NCBI RefSeq assembly: GCF_000721705.1
Contig: NZ_JOJL01000002.1
Span: forward strand, 62,001 to 126,000
Reading direction: 5' to 3'
From: Actinoplanes subtropicus
Lineage (GTDB): Bacteria > Actinomycetota > Actinomycetes > Mycobacteriales > Micromonosporaceae
DNA: 64,000 nucleotides
In this document: positions 35,033-43,353 of the stretch, piece by piece
Layout of the letters: each line of letters opens with the position of its first letter
Position numbering within the stretch: position 1 is the stretch's first letter
Program-made: the position numbers and the translations under genes
The notes under the pieces: generated by a model
Seen by the model: only the letters and a program-made list of their open reading frames with translations
What the model was told of the DNA's origin: nothing
The model's database searches: none

Positions 35033-35061
35033 GCGTGCCTCTCCCGCCGGGAGAGGCACGC
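35033..35061. terminator. Bidirectional terminator hairpin
   Basis: Perfect 13-base arms GCGTGCCTCTCCC and GGGAGAGGCACGC with a 3-base loop, between the convergent lyase and excalibur genes (17 and 34 bases from their stops). Confidence 0.88.
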
Positions 35062-35094
35062 ACCGGGTCCGGTCGGGCCGCGGTGCCGATGGGC

Positions 35095-35655
35095 TCAATC
35101 GCACGCCGTACGGTCGCCGTCGGCGTCGAGACCCTGGGTGTCCTTGCCGGCCACCATCAGGTGGGTGAAGCCGTGCGCCGCCAGCCAGGCGCATTTGCCC
35201 GCGACACCGGTGATGCCGTCGGGGAAGACCAGCGGCACGCACTGGGTGCGGGTCCCGTAGTTGTGGTCGCATCCGTCGACGAAGGCCGAGATCTTGAGCG
35301 GGGTCGTCGGGGACTGCTGCCTCGGCAGCGGGCTCGCGGTGGGCCCGTCGGCGAAGTGCTGGACGAAGGGCGCGGGCGAGGCGGCGGGCACGACGTCCGC
35401 CGTTTCCGCCCCCGGCGAGGCCCCCACCGGCGAGATCGGAGTCGAGACCGGAGTCGAGACCGGTGCCGAGATCGGAGTCGGCACCGATGCGGGCGGGGAA
35501 AGCGGCGAGGTCGCACGCGTGACGATCGGAAGGGCCGCCGGCGCCGGCGTGCCGCCCGACGCCAATCCGGCCCGGCCGAGCGTCACCAGGACCGCCGCGG
35601 CGGCCGCCACCAGGGCGGCCACCGCGGCCAGGGTCAATCCGCGCCGGACCGTCAT
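35095..35655 (-). CDS. Secreted or anchored excalibur-domain protein
   Basis: A 186-residue protein. N-terminal membrane helix (LTLAAVAALVAAAAAVLVTLG), a linker rich in Pro, Ser, Thr and Val with short repeats (PVSTPVSTPIS), and a Cys-containing globular part (VDGCDHNYGTRTQCVP, GKCAWLAAHGFTHL). The C-terminal excalibur motif is GLDADGDRTACD, whose Asp residues form a Ca-binding DxDxD loop. Excalibur domains occur in extracellular actinobacterial and bacillar proteins. Last gene of the five-gene glycan operon, overlapping the copper oxidase gene by ATGA. A role in anchoring or metal-dependent assembly of the glycan machinery is inference. Confidence 0.8.
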   Translation of the reverse strand: MTVRRGLTLAAVAALVAAAAAVLVTLGRAGLASGGTPAPAALPIVTRATSPLSPPASVPTPISAPVSTPVSTPISPVGASPGAETADVVPAASPAPFVQHFADGPTASPLPRQQSPTTPLKISAFVDGCDHNYGTRTQCVPLVFPDGITGVAGKCAWLAAHGFTHLMVAGKDTQGLDADGDRTACD

Positions 35656-37772
35656 CCGACGTGGACCCACTGCGCGACCGACGGGACCCCGTCCGTGCCG
35701 ACCACGAAGAGCATGTACCAGCCGGTCGGCGCGATGTTCGGGTTGCTGGTCAGGTTGAGGCCGATCGTGTTGCCGTTCACCGACATCGGCAGGTCGACGT
35801 ACCGCTGGTTCGGGTCGCTGGAGTGGGTGACGGCCTCGGGGCGGATCAGCTCGGCCTTGAGGATCGAGCCGTCGACCGTGATCGTGTTGGTGGATCCGTA
35901 CGCCCATTGATTCGAAGCCACGCTCAGGACCTGCGGCCGGGCGCCCTGGAAGAGGTACGGCGGCGAGTAGATCGACAGGCGCATGTCGAAGGATCCGTCG
36001 CCCGGGTTGTTGCCGACCGCCATGACCCGGCCGTCGGGCAGCAGGAACGCCGACGAGTGGTACGTGCGCGGCACCGGGTCGGTGGCCATGCCCGCCGTGA
36101 ACGTGTTGGTGGCGGGGTTGTACATGGACGCCTCGTACACCGGATCGGCGCGGTTGTGCAGTCCGCCGCCGGTCTCGAAGACCTTGCCGTCGGGCAGGAG
36201 GACCGCCGAGACGTACATCTTGCCCTGGGTGGTGGTTTCCGCGACGCCGCCGGTCAGCGTTCCGGTCGGCAGCAGCGGCCCGGCGGTGTAGGCCGGGGTG
36301 GCCTGCTTCAGGTCGATGAGGTCGGTGAGCCGGTTGGCGTCGGGGTTGCTCTCGATATTGCCGCCGCCGAGCGTGATGACCTTCTGGTCCTGTGCCGGCG
36401 GCAGCAGCACGCTCATCGACTGGTCCCGCTGGTCCTTGTTCTGCAGGCCGGCGACCGGCGTGATCGTGTTCGCGGTGTAGTTGTAGATCGACGACCCGGT
36501 GCCGGACAGGCCGTTGCCGAAGACATGGCTGCCCGTGTAGAACAACCGCCCGTCCTGCATGAGGATCATCGACGGGTACAGGCCCCAGAAGCTCCAACTC
36601 TGGTTCGCCTCGTTGAGGCCGAGCCACCGCGTCTGGCTGGTCTTGAAGTACTGGGTGGCCACCGTGCCGGAGGAGTCCTCGCCGAGGCCGCCCAGCGAGA
36701 GCACATCGCCGTTGCCGAGAGCCGTCGCCGACGGGTACCAGGCCCCGGCGGACATGTCGTTGACCCGGGAGTACGAGTTGGTGGCCGGGTCGAAGATGTA
36801 TGAGCTCTTCAACCCCTCGTACCCGTGGCTGCCGTCGGCGGCCGGGTAGGCCTTGTTGCCACCCATGATCAGCACCCGGCCGTCGGGCAGCTGGACGTGG
36901 CCGGAGCAGAACAGGTCGGCGGGCGTCGGCACGTTGATGAACGTCCCGGTCGCCGGCTGGTACACGGCCGTGGTGAACGTCCCGGCCGCGAACGCGTTGG
37001 GGTCGTTGCCGGACCCGGCGACCAGCAGCACGTTGCCGTTCTTGAGCACGACCGTGTGGATCCCGCGGACCGGCGAGTTGAACGGCAGCACCTGCCAGAC
37101 GCCCTTGGTGCAGGCGTCGCCGGCGCTGCACGACGCGTCGGGCGCCGGCGCCGTGACGTCGTTCATGGCGTAGTCGTCGGTCTGCAGGGTGCCGACGCCG
37201 TAGATGGTGACCCCCCAGACGATCTGGTCGGTGTTCGGTGGCACCTGCGGCGTACGGACGGTCTTCTGCGCCCAGGCCGAGGTGACCGGCAGCGTGGCGA
37301 GATCGGTCCAGTACACCCAGCCCTGCGCGACGTCGTGCCGGAACATGGTCATGACCGTGTTCGCGGTGGTCGTCTTGTACCAGGCCGACAGGTCGTACTG
37401 GTGGCCCGGCGTGACATTCGGCGCGCACGACGGGTTCTCCAGCATCATCGCCTTGCGGTCGCCGTTCGGCGAGGTCGCGAGCGTGATCTGCATGGCCTCG
37501 GCGCCGGTGTGGCCGGGGCTGGTCAGGCCGAAGGTGAAGCTCTGGTCACCCCAGCCGGACCTCTCCCAGCACACCGGGAACCCGGTCGAATCCAGCCCCT
37601 CGAGGCCCGGGTTGGCGACCAGGTTGGCGCTCGCCTGAGCCGCACCTGTCGGGACGGCCGCGGCGAGCACCGCGATCAGCGCGAGAATGAGGGCCTGGGC
37701 GAGGCGCTTGCGGTCCGTGCGACTCAACCAAGGTCTTGCGTACGGCGTGAGCGCCGAGCCGCCGCCCGTCAC
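35652..37772 (-). CDS. GlxA/galactose-oxidase-like copper radical oxidase
   Basis: A 706-residue exported protein. I start it at GTG 37772, which overlaps the previous gene stop (GTGA); TTG 37727 is an alternative. Residues 22-48 form a signal or anchor helix. A beta-sandwich carbohydrate-binding module (about 50-200) is followed by a kelch seven-bladed propeller (about 225-600) and a DUF1929 C-terminal domain. All five galactose-oxidase cofactor residues are in register: Cys289 (ADLFCSGHVQL), Tyr346 (AGAWYPSATAL), Tyr571-His572 (PRTYHSSAFLLPDGR) and His650 (AVTHSSDPNQRY). A Cys-Tyr cross-link and Cu radical chemistry are therefore expected, oxidising an alcohol or aldehyde and giving peroxide. 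The Trp that stacks on the cross-link in galactose oxidase (GGSW) is Leu here (GGLG). Streptomyces GlxA acts with the CslA synthase in making a hyphal-tip glycan, and this gene sits in an operon with a CslA-like synthase. Confidence 0.9.
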   Translation of the reverse strand: MTGGGSALTPYARPWLSRTDRKRLAQALILALIAVLAAAVPTGAAQASANLVANPGLEGLDSTGFPVCWERSGWGDQSFTFGLTSPGHTGAEAMQITLATSPNGDRKAMMLENPSCAPNVTPGHQYDLSAWYKTTTANTVMTMFRHDVAQGWVYWTDLATLPVTSAWAQKTVRTPQVPPNTDQIVWGVTIYGVGTLQTDDYAMNDVTAPAPDASCSAGDACTKGVWQVLPFNSPVRGIHTVVLKNGNVLLVAGSGNDPNAFAAGTFTTAVYQPATGTFINVPTPADLFCSGHVQLPDGRVLIMGGNKAYPAADGSHGYEGLKSSYIFDPATNSYSRVNDMSAGAWYPSATALGNGDVLSLGGLGEDSSGTVATQYFKTSQTRWLGLNEANQSWSFWGLYPSMILMQDGRLFYTGSHVFGNGLSGTGSSIYNYTANTITPVAGLQNKDQRDQSMSVLLPPAQDQKVITLGGGNIESNPDANRLTDLIDLKQATPAYTAGPLLPTGTLTGGVAETTTQGKMYVSAVLLPDGKVFETGGGLHNRADPVYEASMYNPATNTFTAGMATDPVPRTYHSSAFLLPDGRVMAVGNNPGDGSFDMRLSIYSPPYLFQGARPQVLSVASNQWAYGSTNTITVDGSILKAELIRPEAVTHSSDPNQRYVDLPMSVNGNTIGLNLTSNPNIAPTGWYMLFVVGTDGVPSVAQWVHVG

Positions 37773-38965
37773 GCGGTCACCGGCCGCAGACCCCGGGCCC
37801 GGTAGATGACCTTGTCGGAGATGAGGAACCGGGCCACGAAGGAGACCACCAGCGTCAGCAGGTTCGCCCCGAGCACCCCGAGGTGCGCACTGCCGACGAG
37901 CAGCGCCAGCAGCGGGATGCGCAGCAGCAGGTCGGCGTTGCCGAGCAGGAAGAACCGGCTGATCCGGCCCCGGAAGCTCCGGCTCGACCGGCGCGAGCGG
38001 TAGAGCAGCGTGTCGGTGAGGGCGAAGTTCCACCCGACCGCCACCAGGTTCGCGAGCACGGCCGCCGGCAGGTAGTGCAGGCCGGCCAGCTGGTTCAGCG
38101 CCCAGAGGCTGGCCTGGTTGGGCAGCAGCCCGGAGACGCCGATGAGCCCGAACAGCAGCATCCGGGACCGCTGGTCGCCGAAGCGCAGCAGGCCGAGGTG
38201 CTTCAGGAAGCGGACGCCCTCGGCCATCGACGACTTCGACTCGCCGGCGTGCCGCGGGCGGAACGAGTACGGCACCTCGACGATCCGGCCCGGCCGGTTG
38301 CGTACCACCAGCTCCAGCAGGATCTTGTAGCCGAGCGGGCGCAGTTCCTCGACCTCGAGCGAGCTGGTGCGGATCGCGAACAGGCCGCTCATCGGGTCGC
38401 TCACCCGCACCAGCGAGTTCCGGAACAGCACCTTGGTGACCAGCGTCGAGCCGCCGGAGACCATCCGCCGGTATCCGCCGGACAGGCCGTCGCGGTTGCC
38501 GCCGCCCGCGTACCGGCTGCCGATGACCAGATCGGCGCCGTCGCGGGTGCCCACACCGATCAGGTCGGGCACGATCTCGGGCGGATGCTGCAGGTCCGCG
38601 TCCATGACGACGATCCACTCACCGCGGGCCAGCCGCATGCCCTCGACGACCGCCCCGCCCAGGCCGCCGGCGCCGTTCTCGCGGTGGTGCACGGTGACCG
38701 CGATCGGGCAGTTACCCGCCGCCTCCGCGATGACCTCGGGGGTGTCGTCGGTGCTGTCGTCCACGAAGACGATCTCGGTCTCGTCGGCGGGCAGGGCCGC
38801 GGCGAGCCGGTCGAGCAGGGTCACGATGTTGTCCCGCTCGTTGAAGGTCGGCACCACGACGGTCTGCCGCAGCGCGGTCCGCACGGGCAGTTCGCCGATG
38901 GTCCCGCGCATCGTCGCGCGTACCTTCGCTGGTTGGGTCTCCGGTTCGGTGGTGATGGTGGTCAT
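37769..38965 (-). CDS. GT2 dolichol/polyprenyl-phosphate-sugar synthase fused to GtrA
   Basis: A 398-residue protein. Residues 30-260 are a DPM1-like GT2 domain: VVPTFNERDNI, EIVFVDDSTDD, VVMDADLQHPPEI, SGLFAIR and VPYSFRPRHAGESK. The C-terminal 125 residues hold four membrane helices of the GtrA family (LFGLIGVSGLLPNQ, SFVARFLISDKVIYRARG). Such enzymes load a hexose onto a polyprenyl phosphate and help flip or deliver it. The lipid-linked sugar would feed the GT39-like transferase encoded just upstream (ATGA overlap). Downstream the copper oxidase gene overlaps by GTGA, so translation of the whole operon is coupled. Confidence 0.92.
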   Translation of the reverse strand: MTTITTEPETQPAKVRATMRGTIGELPVRTALRQTVVVPTFNERDNIVTLLDRLAAALPADETEIVFVDDSTDDTPEVIAEAAGNCPIAVTVHHRENGAGGLGGAVVEGMRLARGEWIVVMDADLQHPPEIVPDLIGVGTRDGADLVIGSRYAGGGNRDGLSGGYRRMVSGGSTLVTKVLFRNSLVRVSDPMSGLFAIRTSSLEVEELRPLGYKILLELVVRNRPGRIVEVPYSFRPRHAGESKSSMAEGVRFLKHLGLLRFGDQRSRMLLFGLIGVSGLLPNQASLWALNQLAGLHYLPAAVLANLVAVGWNFALTDTLLYRSRRSSRSFRGRISRFFLLGNADLLLRIPLLALLVGSAHLGVLGANLLTLVVSFVARFLISDKVIYRARGLRPVTA

Positions 38966-40524
38966 TTCGTCTCCTTGTCCACCCGGCGGATCTCGATCTG
39001 GCCGCCTTGCGGGCCGAACGAGGCGATCACGGTCGAATTCGTGAGCAGCGTCCGCACGGTGGGGAGGCTGTTCGGGTCCTGGCGCATGGCCGGCGTCGAC
39101 ACGACGTAGTCGACGTCCCGCCAGCCGTCGGGCAGGCGCTTCGCGACCGCCGAGTCGAGGTCGATCTTGTAGAACCAGATGACCTTGTCGGGTGGGTAGC
39201 CGGCGTTCACGCAGTCGAGCCAGAGCACGTCGTCGACCACGACGGTGGCGCCCTCCCGCCCCGGCAGCTGCCCGCGGAGGTAGTCGGCGGCCCGCGCATA
39301 CGGCGCGTTGTCGTCCGCGGTCAGCGCCCGGCGGTCACCCACGTACCAGCGCGGGGCCACCGCCCCGACGCACAGCAGGATCACCGTGCCGAGCACCGCC
39401 CGCCGCCACCAGACGCGCCCCGGGCGCAGGACGGTCACCGCCCAGGCGGCGATGCCGGCGATCGCCATCGCGAAGAACGGCAGGACCTGGACCACGTACA
39501 TGGCCGGGAGGTAGCCGCCCGGTCGCAGCGCGACCACGACGAGGATGGCGCCCGCCAGGGCGACCGGCCGCACCCGGCGCAGCGCGAGACCGGCGAAGCA
39601 GGCCGCGGCCCCGGCGATCAGGATCACCGCGTCGTAGTAGAGCCACGAGTGCAGCAGCGACGACGCGCCCGAACCGGACGAGAACACGCTGCCCGAACCC
39701 GCGCGGGAGCCGAGCTGGAACTCCCAGGCGCCGATCAGCGAGACGTGCCCCGGGCCGGGGAACAACTCGCCGCGCAGCACCGCGTAGAGCGGGTAGAAGC
39801 AGCCGACCAGCACGAGGCCGCTGACGAAGGCGCCGAACGCCCACGGCCGGGTCGAGCTGCGGGCCGAGCTCTGCCACATGGCCACGAGCACGGCCGGCAG
39901 GATGACCGCGATCGTCTCCTTCGACAGGATCGCCACCGCGGTGGCCGCGCCGGCGGCCGCGAAGTGCCACAGGTGCTTGCGCGGCGACAGGGCCAGGGCG
40001 AGAGCCCCGAGGATCCAGACGACGGCGAACCAGTCGAGATAGATCTGCCGGCCCATGGTCAGGTAGAGCGGCGACAGGCCGTACGTGACCAGGGCGAGCG
40101 AGGCCGCCCAGCGCGGCAGGCCGATGCGCCGGCTCACCAGGTAGACCAGCAGCAGGCCGGCCGCCTGGACCGGCAGCATCGCGATCCGGCCGGCCGCCAC
40201 CGCGATCAGCTTGGGGGCGAGCAGCGCCGGGAGCCAGGAGAGTCCGGCCAGCTGAATCCAGGCCAGCGGCGGGTGGTCGTACCAGTAGGTGTAGTGCGCC
40301 AGCCCGCGGCCGTGCTGCACCGCCCAGGCCTGCGCGAGGTAGGTGCCCTCGTCGTCGCTGGCCGACGGGAAACCGGCGATGTTCCAGGCCAGCAGCGCGA
40401 CGATCACCGCGGTGAGACCCAGGGCGATCACCAGGTCGGCGTTTCTCGTCAGCTTCCTCGGGCGTACGTCGTCGACCGCGGCCGGGACGACGGAGACCGG
40501 CTCGGCGAGCTCGACCGCGGTCAC
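38962..40524 (-). CDS. GT39/ArnT-like multi-pass glycosyltransferase
   Basis: A 520-residue membrane protein from GTG 40524 (VTAVELAEPVSVV), overlapping the synthase stop (GTGA). It has ten or more membrane helices. The first extracytoplasmic loop contains the acidic motif SDDEGTYLAQAW, followed by YDHPPLAWIQLA, typical of polyprenyl-phosphate-dependent GT-C enzymes of the PMT/ArnT clan. A soluble C-terminal domain (about 415-520, ARAADYLRGQLP...VVVDDVLWLDC) lies outside the membrane. It would transfer the sugar from the lipid carrier made by its neighbour onto a protein, lipid or glycan acceptor at the outer face. Acceptor and sugar are unknown. Confidence 0.87.
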   Translation of the reverse strand: MTAVELAEPVSVVPAAVDDVRPRKLTRNADLVIALGLTAVIVALLAWNIAGFPSASDDEGTYLAQAWAVQHGRGLAHYTYWYDHPPLAWIQLAGLSWLPALLAPKLIAVAAGRIAMLPVQAAGLLLVYLVSRRIGLPRWAASLALVTYGLSPLYLTMGRQIYLDWFAVVWILGALALALSPRKHLWHFAAAGAATAVAILSKETIAVILPAVLVAMWQSSARSSTRPWAFGAFVSGLVLVGCFYPLYAVLRGELFPGPGHVSLIGAWEFQLGSRAGSGSVFSSGSGASSLLHSWLYYDAVILIAGAAACFAGLALRRVRPVALAGAILVVVALRPGGYLPAMYVVQVLPFFAMAIAGIAAWAVTVLRPGRVWWRRAVLGTVILLCVGAVAPRWYVGDRRALTADDNAPYARAADYLRGQLPGREGATVVVDDVLWLDCVNAGYPPDKVIWFYKIDLDSAVAKRLPDGWRDVDYVVSTPAMRQDPNSLPTVRTLLTNSTVIASFGPQGGQIEIRRVDKETK

Positions 40525-41753
40525 GCCGGGCTCCCCTCGAGGTGCGCGCCCAGGTGCGCGGTCAGCTCCCAGTCGCGGCGGCCGGTGTACTCGCGCCACA
40601 CCGCTCGCAGCGCCGCCACCGCCAGGACCACCGCGTACGGGAAGGCCCCGGCGACCAGGCGCACGTAGTGGTGCCACTTGATCCTCAGGTCGTACTCCTT
40701 GCCGAAGTCGCGCAGACCCACCACCTGGAACATGAGCGTGGCCGCCATCGGCAGCACCGGCAGGAAGGTGAGCAGGGCGACGAACACCGGCAGCCGCGCC
40801 CAGAGCGCGACCGCCACCCCGACCGGGATGACCACACCGGAGAACGCCTGCACGAACGGGCCGGTGAGCGTGTACCGGGCCAGCAGGCGCTGGCGCAGCG
40901 CGGGCAGCCGCCGCCACTCGCCCTTGCGCAGCACCTGGAGGAAGCCCTGGTTCCACCGGGTGCGCTGCTTGAGCAACGCGGCCAGCGAGCCCGGCGTCTC
41001 CTCCCGGGTGACGATCGTCGAGTCGTACGCCACGACCACCTTGGCCCCCCGGCTGGACAGGCGTACGCCCAGGTCGCAATCCTCGGCCAGGCAGGTGCCG
41101 TCCCAGCCGTTCGCCCGCCGCAACACGTCGGTACGGACGAAGACCGTGTTGCCGCCGAGCGGGATGAAGCCCTTCTTGGCGTGCAGATGCAGCCGGCTGC
41201 GGAACCAGAAGAAGTACTCCAGGCAGTTGTGCAGGCTGTACCAGCTCGAGTGGAAGTTGATCAGCTGGACGCCGCCCTGGACCACGTCGGCGCCGGTCGA
41301 GCGGAACGCGTGGTCCACGTGCTCCAGCAGCTCGGGGTGCACCTGGTCCTCGGCGTCGAACACGCCGACGACGGTGCCGCGCGCGTACGGCAGAGCGGTG
41401 TTGAGCGCCCGGGGCTTGTTCTTCACCTCGTTGTGGTCGGTGACGACCAGGATCCGCGCCGGCGCCGTGCGGGCCACCCGGCCGGCCACCTCGGCCGTCT
41501 CGGGGTCGTCGTGGCCCACGATGATGATGATCTCGAAGGCCTCGTGGGTGGACCGGAGCAGTCGCTGCACGGTGTGCTCCAGCACGGCCTGCTCGTGCCG
41601 GGCCGGCACCAGCAGCGAGAAGGTCAGGTGCTGTTCCCCGTCCGGCGGCGCGAACCTCGTGGCGGCCAGCGTCTCGGGCGTGCGCCACGCGTGCATGGTC
41701 CACCACAGCGTGACCGCGGCGAATGCCGAGAGAACCACCGAGACGAATATCAT
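40521..41753 (-). CDS. Processive GT2 glycosyltransferase (cellulose-synthase-like)
   Basis: A 410-residue membrane synthase from ATG 41753. TTG 41768 has the better ribosome site (AAGAGG) and is a plausible start adding five residues. One N-terminal helix (FVSVVLSAFAAVTLWW), a cytosolic GT2 domain with SLLVPARHEQAV, first Asp motif VFDAEDQ, acceptor-side LAEDCDLG and the processive motif QRTRWNQGF (QxxRW), then three or four C-terminal helices. QxxRW with three Asp marks synthases of beta-linked polymers such as cellulose, hyaluronan or poly-GlcNAc; a PilZ domain is not seen. First gene of the operon with GT39, GT2-GtrA, GlxA-like oxidase and excalibur protein. A CslA-like role is inferred from this context. 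Confidence 0.9.
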   Translation of the reverse strand: MIFVSVVLSAFAAVTLWWTMHAWRTPETLAATRFAPPDGEQHLTFSLLVPARHEQAVLEHTVQRLLRSTHEAFEIIIIVGHDDPETAEVAGRVARTAPARILVVTDHNEVKNKPRALNTALPYARGTVVGVFDAEDQVHPELLEHVDHAFRSTGADVVQGGVQLINFHSSWYSLHNCLEYFFWFRSRLHLHAKKGFIPLGGNTVFVRTDVLRRANGWDGTCLAEDCDLGVRLSSRGAKVVVAYDSTIVTREETPGSLAALLKQRTRWNQGFLQVLRKGEWRRLPALRQRLLARYTLTGPFVQAFSGVVIPVGVAVALWARLPVFVALLTFLPVLPMAATLMFQVVGLRDFGKEYDLRIKWHHYVRLVAGAFPYAVVLAVAALRAVWREYTGRRDWELTAHLGAHLEGSPA

Positions 41754-41768
41754 GACGGCGGCAGCCAA

Positions 41769-42524
41769 TGTCGTATACCTCTTCCCCGGGGATCGGCCGT
41801 TCGCCAAAACTAACCACCGTTCGCCAAGCCCCCTCAAGCCCACAGTCGGCAATTTTGCAATGCACACGGAAACGTTCTCGAAGCCGAAACCCGCCCGCAA
41901 CACCAAACCGGGACATGCCGGTACTTGAGCGGCAAACTCGCAGCTAGGCCACGGTCGAAAAGCCTTGCCACGAAACGAAATCCGCGTTGATCTCCGGCTA
42001 TGGGCCGAACGGACGATCGACCGCCGACGCTTTAGCCGACCCCCGAAAAGCGCCATTCGAGAGGACTCGGGCACCTGTTTTCAGAAATGTTTCCGGCGAT
42101 GACGCCACCTTTCCCGGCCGAAACCTGGGGCAGGGCCGGCGATCGCGGGATACCAACGATGGTCGGGCCGTGGCAGCTGCCCTGGGACGCGACCGACGCG
42201 GAAGGCGATATCCGGCTGGCCGGTGCCGTGGGCGACGTCGTCGGCTGCTGGCCGCTGAGGCTCCGCAGGCTCTTGGCGAGACCACCTCGCGGTCGGCCCG
42301 CTCTACGTGAGCAGGTATCCGACCAACCACAGAACACGCCGGCGAGGCCGATTGCGGCGTTGAGGTCATAGCGCAGCAGCGCACCGCCAGCGGTCTCAGC
42401 CGAGTCTTCCGGATCCCACCAGACGCCGCGGACCGAGCCCGGCGATCGCCGACGTGGTGGCTGCCATCAGCAGTCCGCCGCCGACGCCCACCGCCGTGAT
42501 GGCCGTGGTCGCCTGACCGGGATG
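41769..42524. other. Gene-poor 750-base stretch
   Basis: Upstream region of the glycan operon. It is less GC-rich near 41780-41930, so the operon promoter is probably there, but no clear -35/-10 pair stands out. Short open frames on both strands (for example plus strand 42087-42371, minus strand around 42260-42420 reading LLRYDLNAAIGLAGVFCG) match no family I know and may be decayed coding sequence. Confidence 0.4.
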
Positions 42525-42890
42525 CGACAGTGGTCTCGAGAAGGCGAGGAAGGCGGCGAGACCCGGCTCGATGTCGTGGCTCGTGACTATCGCGTCTAGG
42601 TCCTGCGCACTTACCGGAACTCCGGTTCGACCGCGGCCAGGTACTTCCTCGGCGCGCTCGCACCGATGTATCCCCAGGTCAGCCCATCGATCGCGGTCTT
42701 GTTGACGATGCAGTTGGCGAACGCGCTGTTGATGCCATTCGTTGAGCACCACTTCTGCGGGAAGATGTGGCGGATGTCGATAGAGTCGGCCGTGTATGCC
42801 TTCGCGTCAATCGTCTCGCTAGTCCGGAAGTCGCGGCCGCCACGCTTCATCAAGAGCGCGTAGAGACCCTTGTAGGCCGCACTGTTTCGG
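42525..42890 (-). pseudogene. 3' fragment of a DUF262/DUF1524 (GmrSD-like) nuclease, frameshifted
   Basis: The minus strand reads TRNSAAYKGLYALLMKRGG, then SIDIRHIFPQKWC, then NCIVNKTAIDGLTWGYIG and APRKYL. This is the C-terminal HNH-like DUF1524 region of DUF262 proteins, which usually read IDIHHIFP. The frame stops at 42611 after PEFR. The expected continuation (SAQDLDAIVTSHDIEPGL) is in another frame, so a frameshift lies near 42615. The N-terminal DUF262 NTPase half is missing. One catalytic-motif His is Arg. GmrSD-type enzymes restrict modified phage DNA. Clearly a remnant. Confidence 0.75.
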
Positions 42891-43344
42891 GTGTGAAGCC
42901 CCAACAGCCCCGCCGGCCCGGCTCGGGCCGCCCCGTCTCCCCCTCCCGGCACCCGGGGCCGCCGCTGGCCTCGGTGCGCCGCGTGACGACCGCGTCCATC
43001 GCCGCCGCAGCGACACCCGTTACGGATCCAGCATCCCCAGCCGCCGGCCCCGGTCCTCGGTTCGGATCGCGGGCCGGACGAACACGGAGGACAAGAGCCG
43101 CCCGTCTGGCGTGCGCGGCGGTTGAAGGCTGAACCGGCGGGCCCGACAATAATCGGCTCGACCAGGCGTCATAATCGATGGTCCAGACACCGGCGTGCTC
43201 GACGTCCTCCGCCAGCCACTGAGGCCAGAACAATTGGTCGTCGCCGCCGGACCAGGACGTGCGTGCGTCGCCGTCCAGCCCGTGCAGGAACACCACGTCG
43301 ATGATCGAATCCTCGGCGGACCGCACCGGAAAGATCTCCGTCAT
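42850..43344 (-). pseudogene. Alpha/beta-hydrolase (SERAC1/DUF676-like) gene, truncated
   Basis: ATG 43344 follows GGGAGTGG and lies 9 bases after the STAND gene stop. The first 68 residues are clearly coding: IDVVFLHGLDGDARTSW (oxyanion-side HG motif), FWPQWLAEDV and VWTIDYDAWSS. After about 43140 the frame becomes low-complexity Arg/Pro/Gly and similarity ends before the nucleophile elbow (GxSxG), which is absent. The ORF ends at 42850, inside the nuclease remnant. So an operonic hydrolase, perhaps the effector of the STAND protein, has been lost by recombination. Confidence 0.7.
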
Positions 43345-43353
43345 GACCACTCC

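Noticed and set aside
35652..38618. A 988-residue ORF merging the oxidase with upstream sequence
   Set aside because: The extra 5' part is the GT2-GtrA gene read out of frame. GTG 37772 overlapping that gene stop is the natural start.
42087..42371. Small plus-strand gene in the gap upstream of the glycan operon
   Set aside because: No ribosome site, no domain and weak codon bias in its second half; kept as unassigned sequence.
42901..43140. A transposase or IS remnant in the GC-rich filler between hydrolase and nuclease fragments
   Set aside because: No terminal repeats, DDE motif or target duplication could be found; only Arg/Pro/Ala-rich frames are present.
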